Shown here piece after piece: positions 34,700 through 43,792 of a stretch of DNA of 64,000 nucleotides. This DNA is from Bradyrhizobium sp. B097 (GTDB lineage: Bacteria > Pseudomonadota > Alphaproteobacteria > Rhizobiales > Xanthobacteraceae), in the NCBI RefSeq assembly GCF_038957035.1, contig NZ_CP152412.1:8242501-8306500 (forward strand), in the 5' to 3' direction. A program made the translations under genes and the position numbers. The number at the start of each line of letters is the position of its first letter. Within the stretch, counting starts at the first letter, position 1. The notes under the pieces were generated by a model. It worked only from the letters and a program-made list of their open reading frames with translations. It was not told where the DNA came from and searched no databases.

Positions 34700-36244
34700 G
34701 TGCTGACATTCGAATGGATCATCGGCCTGTTGCTCGCAGCCGTGGCGCTGTCGGCGCTGGCGCGGCGGATCAAGGTGCCCTACCCGACCTTTCTTGCGCT
34801 CGGCGGCGTACTGCTGACCCTGCTGCCATGGGCCCCGACCTGGGCGCTGGAACCGAAACTGGCGCTGGCGCTGTTCGTCGCACCAGTGCTGCTCGATGCC
34901 GCCTACGACACCTCGCTGCGCGATCTCCGCAACAACTGGCTGCCGGTCTCGACGCTGGTGGTGGTCGCGGTCGGCGTCACGACAGCAGCCGTGGCGGTGG
35001 TCGCGCACTGGCTGCGCCCCGACATGCCCTGGCCGGTCGCGATCGCGCTCGGCGCCATCGTGGCGCCGCCGGACGCGGCCGCGGCCACCGCGATCCTGCG
35101 CCAGGTCAACCTACCCTATCGGATCCAGAAGATCCTCGAGGGCGAAAGCCTGCTCAACGATGCCACTTCGCTGTTGATCTATCGCGTCGCGGTTGGCCTC
35201 GTCGCCGCCGAGCACATGAAGATCCGCGAGTTCGTACCATCGATCGCGGTCGCGCTGGTCGGCAGCCTTGCCGCCGGCTACCTGTTCGCGCGGGTTTGGA
35301 TGATGATCACCCGCCGCATCACCGAGGCGCCGAGCGCGATCATCACGCAATTCGGCGGCACCTTCATGGTTTGGATCGTCGCCGAGCATCTCGGCCTGTC
35401 CGGTATCCTCACCATCATCGCCTATGCGATCACCATCGCCCGCACCGCGCCGGCCCGCACCTCGGCGCGGCTGCGCGTGTCGTCCTATACGGTGTGGGAA
35501 ACCGTCGTGTTCGTGCTCAACGTGCTGGCCTTCATGCTGATCGGCCTGCAATTGCGCCCGATTTGGTCAGAGCTCGACGACGAGGTGCGGTGGAAATATT
35601 GCAGCTTTGCCGCCGCGATCCTCGCCGTCGTGATCCTCGCCCGCATCCTCTGGGTGATGCCCTATGGCGCCCTGCTGCGCGTGCTGAAGGCGCGCAACCT
35701 GCTGCCCGCCCATATGGTGGACGCGGTGCCGACCCTGAAGCGCGGCTTCATCGTGTCGTGGTGCGGCATGCGCGGCATCGTCACGCTGGCGGCCGCATTT
35801 GCGCTGCCCGAGTATTTCCCCTATCGCGACCTGATCCTGCTGACGGCGTTTGCCGTGGTGCTGGGCTCGCTCGTGATCCAGGGGCTGACCTTGCGGCCGC
35901 TGATCCTGGCGCTCAATTTCGATGACGACGATCCGGTCGGGCGCGAGGCGGCCCATGCCCGCGGCGTGGTGTTTCGCGCAGCGCTCGAGGAGATCGACGC
36001 GGACCCGTCGGAAGAAGCCGAGATCCTCCGGCTCGAATACCGCGCCGTGCTGCTGCGCGCCGAGAATGACCCGGATGGCGGCCTGACCTCACGCGAGCTG
36101 CCGTCGGATCCGATCCGCCGCCGCGCCATCGCGGCCGCGCGTCAGGCGCTGCTCAATCTGCGCCGCACCGAGACCATCGGCGACGACGCATTCCATCTGG
36201 TCGAGGAGGAGCTCGACCGCGCCGAGCTCAGCGTCGAGGCGTAG
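34700..36244 (+). CDS. Na+/H+ antiporter, CPA1 family
   Basis: 514 aa with about 12 spans. The ion-binding region AIVAPPDAAAATAILRQV corresponds to the conserved Asp motif of NhaP-type CPA1 exchangers; LEGESLLNDATSLLIYRVA and VSWCGMRGIVTLAAAFALP are the other signatures. A hydrophilic 120-residue C-terminal tail (from about 395) is cytoplasmic, as usual. Start chosen at the GTG at 34700, preceded by TTGGGGG. Function in pH and sodium homeostasis is inferred from the family. Confidence 0.88.
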   Translation: MLTFEWIIGLLLAAVALSALARRIKVPYPTFLALGGVLLTLLPWAPTWALEPKLALALFVAPVLLDAAYDTSLRDLRNNWLPVSTLVVVAVGVTTAAVAVVAHWLRPDMPWPVAIALGAIVAPPDAAAATAILRQVNLPYRIQKILEGESLLNDATSLLIYRVAVGLVAAEHMKIREFVPSIAVALVGSLAAGYLFARVWMMITRRITEAPSAIITQFGGTFMVWIVAEHLGLSGILTIIAYAITIARTAPARTSARLRVSSYTVWETVVFVLNVLAFMLIGLQLRPIWSELDDEVRWKYCSFAAAILAVVILARILWVMPYGALLRVLKARNLLPAHMVDAVPTLKRGFIVSWCGMRGIVTLAAAFALPEYFPYRDLILLTAFAVVLGSLVIQGLTLRPLILALNFDDDDPVGREAAHARGVVFRAALEEIDADPSEEAEILRLEYRAVLLRAENDPDGGLTSRELPSDPIRRRAIAAARQALLNLRRTETIGDDAFHLVEEELDRAELSVEA

Positions 36245-36260
36245 TTCTTTCAGCGACCTC

Positions 36261-37067
36261 TCAAGCACCCGACTTCGAGGTGATGCCGCCGTCGACCACC
36301 AGCTCGATGCCTGTGACATATTTCGATTCGTCCGACGCAAGGAACAGCGCGGCATTGGCAACGTCCCAAGCGTCACCCATGTGTCCCATCGGCACCTGCG
36401 CGTCGCGGGCGCGCCACATCGCCTCCACATCGCCCTTGGCGTAGCTCTGCGCCAGCCCCGCGGAATGTTCGACCATCGGCGTCTTCATCAATCCCGGCAG
36501 GATCGCGTTGACGCGCACATGCTTGGAGGCGAACTCGACCGCGGTCGAGCGCGTCATCTGGTTCATCGCCGCCTTGCTCGCGTTGTAGCTGACATAGGAA
36601 ATGCCGACATGGCGGATCGAGGCGATCGAGGAGATGTTGATGATCGAGCCGCCGCCCTGCTTGATCATGACCGGAATGACGTGCTTCATCGAGAGATAGG
36701 CGCTCTTGAGGTTGACCGCGAAGACGCGGTCCCAGTCGGCTTCCGCGACTTCCACCACGCTGCCGACCTCGGCGATGCCGACATTGTTGTCGAGCACGTC
36801 GATGCGGCCGTAGGCCTTCAGGCAGGCCGCGACCATCGCCTCGACCTCGCTGGCGCGCGAGACATCTGCGGTGAATGCGGCCGCGGTGCCGCCTTCGTCG
36901 GTGATGATCTTGACCGTCTCCTCGGCCGCCGCGCCGTTGCGATCGACGCAGAACACGCTGGCGCCCTCGCGCGCGAAGGTCACGGCGGTCGCCTTGCCAT
37001 TGCCCCAGCCGGGCCCGATCGAGCCTGCGCCGACCACCATCGCAACCTTGCCCTTGAGCCGATCCAT
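36261..37067 (-). CDS. SDR family oxidoreductase
   Basis: 268 aa, NAD(P)-dependent Rossmann enzyme. The cofactor loop is expanded (GAGSIGPGWGNGKATAV), the central motif reads NNVG instead of NNAG, and the catalytic SSIASIRH...YVSYNASKAA supplies Ser, Tyr and Lys. The C-terminal DESKYVTGIELVVDGG is normal. Substrate unknown. GGGAGAACAAACG precedes the ATG at 37067. It is convergent with the antiporter gene (16-bp gap) and lies downstream of the TRAP operon. Confidence 0.88.
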   Translation of the reverse strand: MDRLKGKVAMVVGAGSIGPGWGNGKATAVTFAREGASVFCVDRNGAAAEETVKIITDEGGTAAAFTADVSRASEVEAMVAACLKAYGRIDVLDNNVGIAEVGSVVEVAEADWDRVFAVNLKSAYLSMKHVIPVMIKQGGGSIINISSIASIRHVGISYVSYNASKAAMNQMTRSTAVEFASKHVRVNAILPGLMKTPMVEHSAGLAQSYAKGDVEAMWRARDAQVPMGHMGDAWDVANAALFLASDESKYVTGIELVVDGGITSKSGA

Positions 37068-37105
37068 CGTTTGTTCTCCCGTTTGTTGTTCTTGCAGCCT
37101 GACCC

Positions 37106-37177
37106 GTAGCCCGGATGAAGCGAAGCGCAATCCGGGAACCCTGGCCCCGGATTACGCTGGCGCTCCATCCGGGCTAC
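37106..37177. repeat. Palindromic repeat (copy also at 59.6 kb)
   Basis: GTAGCCCGGATGAAGCGAAG...AATCCGGG pairs with CCGGATTACGCTGGCGCTCC...CCGGGCTAC. Its right end provides the stop codon of the DUF1850 gene. Confidence 0.8.
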
Positions 37178-37551
37178 GGACTTTTACAAACACTCATCGC
37201 CGTGACATTAGCACCGATCGGATGTCCGAAAATCTCCGATAGCGTCTGGCAGCGTCCCGCCTCGCACAGATGCCATTCGCCCGCCACACCGGAATTGCCG
37301 AGCACGACCTCAGGCCTTGGCACCGGCGGCGGCGACCATTGAAACCAGCCATCGACGAGACGCGCTTCCGGCGGCGGCTCCATGCCGGCGCCGGTGCCCT
37401 TGATGCGTGCCTGCTGCAGCGTCAGGCCGGCCGGCGTGACCTGCCAGTCTTCCTGCCAGGCGGTCTTCTCGATCGAATGCGTCCAGCTAAGCGTGAAGGC
37501 TGCGATCGACAGCGTCTTCACGACACCCGCGGATGTGAGGCAGAGGCTCAA
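37174..37551 (-). CDS. DUF1850 protein of a TRAP operon
   Basis: 125 aa. FTLSWTHSIEKTAWQEDWQV, ARIKGTGAGMEPPPEARLVDGWFQW and SGVAGEWHLC are the conserved blocks of DUF1850, a family found beside TAXI-type TRAP permeases and probably periplasmic. The TTG start overlaps the permease stop as TTGA (37551-37548), indicating coupled translation. Its stop codon falls inside the 37106-37177 repeat, so the last residues may differ from relatives. Confidence 0.82.
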   Translation of the reverse strand: MSLCLTSAGVVKTLSIAAFTLSWTHSIEKTAWQEDWQVTPAGLTLQQARIKGTGAGMEPPPEARLVDGWFQWSPPPVPRPEVVLGNSGVAGEWHLCEAGRCQTLSEIFGHPIGANVTAMSVCKSP

Positions 37552-39656
37552 GCCGCCGCCACCGCGTTGCGCGGACGCTGCCGCCATTGCCACAGCACGA
37601 CCGCGGCCGCGAGCGTAAAACCCGCCGTATCCGAGAAGGGGAAATCGCCGAGCAGGCAGAGTGCGGCGCCGAAGGCGACCACGATCTCGATCAGGGTCAG
37701 CCGCGTGAACAGGAAGCCAATCGCGACGATGCCGAACAGGGCGATCGCCACCAGTGCCTTGAAGGTCGCCAGCGCCACCGCGCCGTAGAACCCGAGCTGG
37801 GCGGCCATCGGATCATTGCCTTGCAGCATCAGCGCCGGCGAATAGACGAAGATGAAGGGGATGACGTAGCCGGCAAGCGCGATCCGCATTGCCTCCCAGC
37901 CGATCTTGTCCGGATTCTCCTTGGCGATCGGCGCCGCCGCCAGCGCCGCGAGCGCGACCGGCGGCGAGAGGTCGGCCATGATGCCGTAGTAGAACGCAAA
38001 CATATGGCTTGCGATCAGCGGCACGCCGAGCTTGGCCAGCGCAGGCGCCGCCAGCGCCGCGGTGATGATGTAGGTCGGGATCGTCGGGATGCCGGTGCCG
38101 AGCAGGATCGACAGCAGCATGGTCATGATCAGCGCCAGGAACAGGCTCTTGGCGCCGAGCCCGATGATCCAGCTGCCGAAGATGGTACCGACGCCGGTCT
38201 GCGTCATCATGCCGATGATGGTGCCGACGATGGCGCAGGCCATGCCGACGGTCAGCGCCGACTTGGCGCTGTCGGCAAGCGAGTCACGGCAGGCCCGGAG
38301 CGTTGCGCGACCTCCACGGGTGATCGCCGCAATCACGATCAATCCGGCGACGACGCCGGCGACCGGAACGATCTCGAGCCCGTGGCGCGAGACCGCGGCA
38401 ACCACCAGCGCGAGGCCGATCCAGAAGATGTAGCGCACGACGGTGTTGGAAAAGCCGAGCGTGATGCTGGCGCCGAGGATCAGCGCGACCGTCAGCGCGA
38501 GCCCCATGCTGCCGGCATAGAGCGGCGTAAAACCCTCGAACAGCATGTAGACCAGCGCCGCGAGCGGCAAGACGAGATACCAGCGCGCCACCAGCGCCTT
38601 CCAGGCGCTCGGGATCTCCGAACGCTTCATGCCGACGAGGCCATGCTTGCCGGCTTCCAGATGCACCATCCAGAACGCCGAGGCGAAGTACAGGATCGCC
38701 GGAATCACCGCAGCCTTGACGACCTCGGAATAGGGAACGCCGAGCGTCTCCGCCATGATGAAGGCGACCGCGCCCATCACCGGTGGCATGATCTGGCCGC
38801 CCATCGAGGCGGTGGCCTCGACCCCGGCGGCGAACGCGCGGCGATAGCCGAACTTGATCATCAAGGGAATCGTGAACTGGCCCACGGTCACGACGTTGGC
38901 GACGCCGGAGCCGGAAATCGTGCCCATCATGCCCGAGGCGAACACCGCGACCTTGGCCGGGCCGCCGCGGGTGCGGCCGAACAGGCCGAGCGAGACGTCG
39001 GTGAAGAGCTGGATCATCCCGGCCCGCTCGAGGAACGAGCCGAACAGGATGAACAGGAAGATGTAGGTCGCCGAGACGTAGATCGGCACGCCGTAGAAGC
39101 CTTCGGTGCCGAACGAGAGATGGGTGACGATCTGGTCGAAGTCGTAGCCGCGATGATTGAACGGCGACGGCAGGTATTGTCCGAAGAACCAGTAGAGCAG
39201 ACAGGCGCCGCACATCAGCGGCAGCGCCGCCCCCATCAGTCGCCGCGTGCCCTCGAAGATCAGAATCGCGAGCAGCGTGCCGACCGCAAGGTCCATGTTG
39301 GTCGGATCGCCGTCGCGGGCGATCAGGTCGGCATAGAAGATCCACTGATAGAGCCCGCACAGGAAGCCGGCGGCGCCGACGATCCAGCTCACCGCGCGGC
39401 CGAAATCGGTCTTGGCGGTGAAATTGCCGATCAGGCCGAAGGTCAAGAGGATCAGGAAGCCGACATGGACGCCGCGCACCACCTGGCTCGGCAGGTAGTT
39501 GAAGGCTGCGACATAGAGCTGGAACACCGCAAAAGCGAGACCAATGGCGTAGGCCAGATGGCCCCAGGCGCCCGGACCGAAACCTTCCGGAAAGCCATGT
39601 TCGAAATTGTCGAATTCAACCTTGATGGGCTGCTCGCCCGCAACCTGCTGCTGCAT
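37548..39656 (-). CDS. TRAP transporter fused permease (4TM + 12TM)
   Basis: 702 aa, fused small (DctQ-like) and large (DctM-like) subunits. The N-terminal about 190 residues give four to six spans. The DctM part carries GMMGTISGSGVANVVTVGQFTIPLMIKFGY, ASMGGQIMPPVMGAVAFIMAE, LGTGIPTIPTYIITA and AFYYGIMADLSPPVALAALAAAPIA, all typical of TAXI-associated permeases. It uses an ion gradient to import a carboxylate-like solute delivered by the binding protein encoded 174 bp upstream. Middle gene of the operon. Confidence 0.93.
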   Translation of the reverse strand: MQQQVAGEQPIKVEFDNFEHGFPEGFGPGAWGHLAYAIGLAFAVFQLYVAAFNYLPSQVVRGVHVGFLILLTFGLIGNFTAKTDFGRAVSWIVGAAGFLCGLYQWIFYADLIARDGDPTNMDLAVGTLLAILIFEGTRRLMGAALPLMCGACLLYWFFGQYLPSPFNHRGYDFDQIVTHLSFGTEGFYGVPIYVSATYIFLFILFGSFLERAGMIQLFTDVSLGLFGRTRGGPAKVAVFASGMMGTISGSGVANVVTVGQFTIPLMIKFGYRRAFAAGVEATASMGGQIMPPVMGAVAFIMAETLGVPYSEVVKAAVIPAILYFASAFWMVHLEAGKHGLVGMKRSEIPSAWKALVARWYLVLPLAALVYMLFEGFTPLYAGSMGLALTVALILGASITLGFSNTVVRYIFWIGLALVVAAVSRHGLEIVPVAGVVAGLIVIAAITRGGRATLRACRDSLADSAKSALTVGMACAIVGTIIGMMTQTGVGTIFGSWIIGLGAKSLFLALIMTMLLSILLGTGIPTIPTYIITAALAAPALAKLGVPLIASHMFAFYYGIMADLSPPVALAALAAAPIAKENPDKIGWEAMRIALAGYVIPFIFVYSPALMLQGNDPMAAQLGFYGAVALATFKALVAIALFGIVAIGFLFTRLTLIEIVVAFGAALCLLGDFPFSDTAGFTLAAAVVLWQWRQRPRNAVAAA

Positions 39657-39722
39657 ATGATTAGTCCCCCCGCCGTGCCCGCGACGTCTATAGCACCTGT
39701 GCAGTGCCTCGACCGCCTCCCT

Positions 39723-39815
39723 CGCACGTCATGCGCGGGCTTGATCCGCGCATCCATCGAAAATCAGAGTCTCTAGAAAGATGGATGGCCGGGTCAAGCC
39801 CGGCCATGACACCTC
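39723..39815. repeat. Palindromic repeat between TRAP genes
   Basis: CGTCATGCGCGGGCTTGATC...CGCGCATCCATC and GATGGATGGCCGGGTCAAGC...CCGGCCATGACA are imperfect inverted complements in the 174-bp gap between the binding-protein and permease genes; in the transcript this could affect their relative expression. Confidence 0.6.
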
Positions 39816-39830
39816 GAAACGTAGCTGGCC

Positions 39831-40778
39831 TTACTTGATCAGGCCCTTTTCCTTGTAATAGCGGATCGCGCCGGGATGCAGCGGCACCGGGCTGCCGGTC
39901 GCGGCGGCCGCCAGCTTGATCTCCTTGCCCGCGGCGTGGGCGTTGGCGAGCTCCGGCAGCGATTCATAGACCAGCTTGGTCATCTGATAGGCCAGATCGT
40001 CCGACACTGCGCTCGAGGTGACGAGGTAGTTCACGACCGCCGCGGTCGGCACGTCCTTGTCCTGGCCGGTATAGGTGTTGGCCGGAATGATCACGGAGAC
40101 GAAGGGTGGGCCGATCTTGTCGACGGTCTCCTTCGGCACGGCGACCACGGTGATGTCGCTGGAGGTCGAGAGGTCCTTCAGCGAGGCGACGCCGAGGCCG
40201 GCGGACTGCAGCGTGGCGTTGAGCTGGCGGTTCTTCATCAGGTCGACCGATTCGGCGAACGGCAGATACTCGACCTTGCCGAGATCCTTGTAGCTCATGC
40301 CGGCGGCCGCGAGGATCGCGCGCGAGTTGAGCTCGGTGCCGGACTTCGGCGCACCGACCGACAGGCTCTTGCCCTTGAGGTCGGCGAGCGTCTTGATGCC
40401 GCTTTCGGCGGTGGCGACGATCTGGATGTAGTTCGGATAGATCGCGCCGATGGTGCGCAGCTTGTCGAGCTTGTTCTTGAAGCCGGCCTCGGTGTCGCCT
40501 TCCCAGGCGGCCTTCAGCGAATCGCCGAGCGTGAAGGCGATCTCGCCCCGGCCCTGCTGCAGCAGCACCAGGTTCTCCACCGAGGCCTTGGTCGCCTGCA
40601 CCTGGGTCTTCACATCGGGGATCTTGTCGCCGTAGATCTTCCCGATCGCGACGCCGAGCGGATAGTAGACGCCCGAGGTGCCGCCGGTGAGCACGTTAAT
40701 GAACTGCTGGGCCTGTGCGACAGGCGCGGACAAAACACTGGCAGCCACGATCACGGCGGCCATCAACCTTGAATTCAT
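39831..40778 (-). CDS. TAXI family TRAP substrate-binding protein
   Basis: 315 aa. A signal peptide (MAAVIVAASVLSAPVAQA) is followed by the TAXI hallmark INVLTGGTSGVYYPLGVAIGKIY. GRGEIAFTLGDSLKAAWEG, LADLKGKSLSVGAPKSGTELNSRAILAAAG and SVIIPANTYTGQDKDVPTAAVVNYLV are further family blocks. It binds the solute in the periplasm for the fused permease encoded downstream. The ligand is not deducible. First gene of the TAXI-permease-DUF1850 operon, divergent from the MFS gene. Confidence 0.93.
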   Translation of the reverse strand: MNSRLMAAVIVAASVLSAPVAQAQQFINVLTGGTSGVYYPLGVAIGKIYGDKIPDVKTQVQATKASVENLVLLQQGRGEIAFTLGDSLKAAWEGDTEAGFKNKLDKLRTIGAIYPNYIQIVATAESGIKTLADLKGKSLSVGAPKSGTELNSRAILAAAGMSYKDLGKVEYLPFAESVDLMKNRQLNATLQSAGLGVASLKDLSTSSDITVVAVPKETVDKIGPPFVSVIIPANTYTGQDKDVPTAAVVNYLVTSSAVSDDLAYQMTKLVYESLPELANAHAAGKEIKLAAAATGSPVPLHPGAIRYYKEKGLIK

Positions 40779-40925
40779 GAGTATTATTCTCCCCTAAGCC
40801 GGGCCGGAAATTGGCCGGACGCCCCTGCCGGGTCAACCCATCCAAATGACGCATGCAGGGCCGAAATCCCTGATAGCAGCACCACTTTACCTGCACGGGA
40901 ACTCTGCGCGCGCCGCCGGGTTGAG

Positions 40926-42212
40926 ATGCGCAATCTCGCCGCGAGGTATCACTTGCAGCCGTCCGGGACGCCCGTTGAGCGCGCGCTTGACGCGTTGAAC
41001 TTCTTCCTCGCCGACGTGCGGGACGGGCTCGGCCCTTATCTGGCGATCTACCTTCTGACCGAACGGAGGTGGGACGAGGCCTCGATCGGGTCGGTGATGT
41101 CGATCGCGGCGATCGCCGGGATCGTCGCCCAGACACCGGCCGGCGCCCTGATCGACCGCAGCCGCGCCAAGCGCGCGTTGATGATCGCAGCTGCGCTCGC
41201 CGTGACCGCCGCCTGCCTGCTGCTGCCGCTGCTCGACCACTTCGCGCTGGTCGCCGCGACCCAGGCGCTTGCGGCCGCCTCGGGCTCGGTGTTCGCGCCG
41301 GCGATCGCCGCGGTGACGCTCGGTATCGTCGGCCCCAAGGCGTTCGCGGCGCGGACCGGCCGCAACGAGGCCTTCAATCATGCCGGCAACGCGGTGGCCG
41401 CGGCGATCGCCGGCGGCACCGCCTACTGGTTCGGTCCCGTCGTCGTATTCTGGCTGCTCGCGGCAATGGCGCTCGCCAGCGTCGCCGCGACGCTCTCGAT
41501 CCCACCCGCCGCCATCGATCATCAGGTCGCGCGCGGGCTCGACGATATCGCGGAGGAGCACGGCACGCTGCATGACCGGCCTTCCGGCTTTCGCGTGCTG
41601 CTGACCTGCAAGCCGCTGCTGATCTTCGCGGCCGCGACCGTGATCTTTCATTTTGCCAATGCCGCGATGCTGCCACTGGTCGGACAGAAGCTCGCATTGG
41701 TCAACCGCAACCTCGGGACATCGCTGATGTCGGTCTGCATCATCGCGGCGCAGCTGGTGATGGTGCCGGTTGCGATGCTGGTCGGACGCAAGGCCGACGT
41801 CTGGGGCCGTAAGCCGATCTTTGCCATGGCGCTCGCAGTGCTGGCTGTTCGCGGCGCGCTCTATCCGTTGTCGGACAACCCGTACTGGCTGGTGTCGGTG
41901 CAATTGCTCGACGGCATCGGCGCCGGAATCTTCGGCGCGCTGTTCCCGCTCGTCGTCGCAGATCTCACGCACGGTACCGGGCATTTCAACATCAGCCAGG
42001 GCGCGATCGCCACCGCAACCGGCATCGGCGGCGCGCTGAGCACGGCGGTCGCCGGGTTCATCATCGTCCACGCCGGCTACAGCGCCGCCTTTATGTTCCT
42101 TGCAGCCGTCGCTTGCGCCGGGCTGATCGGCTACTGCGCGTTGATGCCGGAGACGTTGCGAACGCCAACGACGACATCACGCACGACTGCATTGGCATCG
42201 CAGAGCGGATGA
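40926..42212 (+). CDS. MFS transporter
   Basis: 428 aa with 12 predicted spans. LNFFLADVRDGLGPYLAIYL at the start, the loop 2-3 motif GALIDRSRAKRALMI, MLVGRKADVWGRKPIFAM between spans 8 and 9, and LLDGIGAGIFGALFPLVVADLTHGTGHFN. This pattern is common in a rhizobial MFS group of unknown substrate. Divergent from the TRAP binding-protein gene (147-bp gap); no dedicated regulator adjoins it. Confidence 0.88.
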   Translation: MRNLAARYHLQPSGTPVERALDALNFFLADVRDGLGPYLAIYLLTERRWDEASIGSVMSIAAIAGIVAQTPAGALIDRSRAKRALMIAAALAVTAACLLLPLLDHFALVAATQALAAASGSVFAPAIAAVTLGIVGPKAFAARTGRNEAFNHAGNAVAAAIAGGTAYWFGPVVVFWLLAAMALASVAATLSIPPAAIDHQVARGLDDIAEEHGTLHDRPSGFRVLLTCKPLLIFAAATVIFHFANAAMLPLVGQKLALVNRNLGTSLMSVCIIAAQLVMVPVAMLVGRKADVWGRKPIFAMALAVLAVRGALYPLSDNPYWLVSVQLLDGIGAGIFGALFPLVVADLTHGTGHFNISQGAIATATGIGGALSTAVAGFIIVHAGYSAAFMFLAAVACAGLIGYCALMPETLRTPTTTSRTTALASQSG

Positions 42213-42563
42213 TCTGATTCGCCGTTGGTGCTCTGCGGGCAACTCGATTTGATGTCCGACAATGGTGCAATTCCGCTTCTGCATCGACCCGACACCACAG
42301 TCATTAACGTCGTCTCGCGATGACACACGCGCGCAACGTTTCCGGTGCGGTGCAAAGTCAGACACGATTGCTCTCATGAACGCCAGATGACGCATTTGTT
42401 GCGCCCATAACCGCGGCAAGACGCGGCGATTCCGGCATCATTTGAGTCGAATTGAATCCTTTAAGGTTAGCGAACCAATCAATGTATGAACCAGAAATTT
42501 CCATGATTGCCGCCGCTCATGGATGTACGAGTCAGGCCGGGGTAATTACGGATAAGGCGGGGC
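42213..42563. other. 351-bp intergenic region, no gene seen
   Basis: Between the MFS gene and the receiver-EAL gene. It is less GC-rich than its neighbours toward 42420-42520. I see no repeat arm pair, no convincing promoter pair and no coding frame with a ribosome-binding site; it presumably holds the promoter and leader of the EAL gene. Confidence 0.4.
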
Positions 42564-43778
42564 ATGAACCACATCAGTCACATCGGACAAGCGCGAGCCG
42601 GCTGGTTCGGACATCGCAAGCTGACCCCACGCGCATGCATTGCGGACAGCAAAAAACACCTTCGGACCTTCCTCGCAGAGGCGCTGGAAGACCTCGGCTT
42701 CATCACCAGTGAATGCGGCCAGGCTTTGGAGCTCGACACCGTGCTGGACGCGGAACGGCCCGATCTTCTGGTGCTCGGCGTGTCCGTGGACGGCATCGAA
42801 GTCAGTAAAATTCTCGAGACTTTGGTGAGAAAGGACTACGGCGGCAAGGTCCTCGTCATCGGCCAGCCGGACTCCATCATCGTGAAAGCGGTTCGGCAGA
42901 TCGGCGATGAGTACGGTATCGCCATGCTGCCGGCCCTCTCCACCCCGTTCAGCGCCGGAACCCTTCGTGACAGTCTTGCGTCATTGATGCCGCTCGAGCC
43001 CGCACCGAGCCCGGCAGTGGACGTGCACGAAGCGCTGAAGGCCGGCTGGCTCGAGCTGTGGTATCAGCAGAAAATTCATCTCCGGACCTTGGTTCCGAGC
43101 GGCGCCGAGGCGCTGATCCGGATGCGCCATCCCGCATGGGGCGTCGTGCCGCCTGCCTACTTCATCCCCGACGAAAGCGATCCGCATTTTCATGCGCTGT
43201 CCGAGTTCGTGATCGCGCGCGCGATCGAGGACTGGCGCTATCTGCTCGAGCAGATCGGACCGGTCGATCTCTCGATCAACCTGCCGATCTCGTTTCTCGC
43301 CGACGATGCTGCGGTGCGCGAGCTTTGCTACCGGATTCCGGATCATGCCGCCTTCGCCGGCCTGCTGATCGAGATCGACAGCGCCGAGGTGGTCGACAAT
43401 CTGGACCTGGCGATCGATGTCGCCCGGCGCGTTCGCCTGCACAATATCGGCATCTCGATCGACAATGTCGGCGCGAACTGGCCATCCTTGCTGGGACTGC
43501 CGAACTTTCCGTTCGTCCAGCTGAAGGTCGACCATCAATACGTCACCGGTTGCGCGGATCAGCGCCTGAAGCAGACGGTGTGCCGGCGTATCGTCGAACT
43601 CGCACACGACGCCGGCGCGCAGGTTATTGCGCAGGGGGTCGAGACGCGCGCGGACTTTCTCGCCGCGCACGAGATGGATTTCGATCAGGTCCAGGGCTAC
43701 CTGTTCGGCAAGCCGATGGGCGTCAAGAAGTTCGCCCGCTCGCGCATGCACTTCTCGGAGAAACAGCCGGCGTCCTGA
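42564..43778 (+). CDS. Receiver-like plus EAL-domain protein with degenerate catalytic sites
   Basis: 404 aa. Residues about 22-140 resemble a receiver, but the phospho-Asp position reads LLVLGVS (Gly72), so it is probably not phosphorylated. The EAL domain (about 155-390) keeps E182-A-L, N239, E270, D300, K321 and Q377, but DDFG is DNVG (N301) and AEGVE is AQGVE (Q357). Two metal-site residues of c-di-GMP phosphodiesterases are thus replaced; it may bind c-di-GMP or a partner without hydrolysis. AAGGCGGGG precedes the ATG. Confidence 0.85.
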   Translation: MNHISHIGQARAGWFGHRKLTPRACIADSKKHLRTFLAEALEDLGFITSECGQALELDTVLDAERPDLLVLGVSVDGIEVSKILETLVRKDYGGKVLVIGQPDSIIVKAVRQIGDEYGIAMLPALSTPFSAGTLRDSLASLMPLEPAPSPAVDVHEALKAGWLELWYQQKIHLRTLVPSGAEALIRMRHPAWGVVPPAYFIPDESDPHFHALSEFVIARAIEDWRYLLEQIGPVDLSINLPISFLADDAAVRELCYRIPDHAAFAGLLIEIDSAEVVDNLDLAIDVARRVRLHNIGISIDNVGANWPSLLGLPNFPFVQLKVDHQYVTGCADQRLKQTVCRRIVELAHDAGAQVIAQGVETRADFLAAHEMDFDQVQGYLFGKPMGVKKFARSRMHFSEKQPAS

Positions 43779-43792
43779 GGCATGGCGCCTAG

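Noticed and set aside
37587..39776. 729-codon open frame opposite the TRAP permease
   Set aside because: Very Asp/Arg/Glu/Gln-rich antisense product typical of reversed membrane-protein codons; not protein-like.
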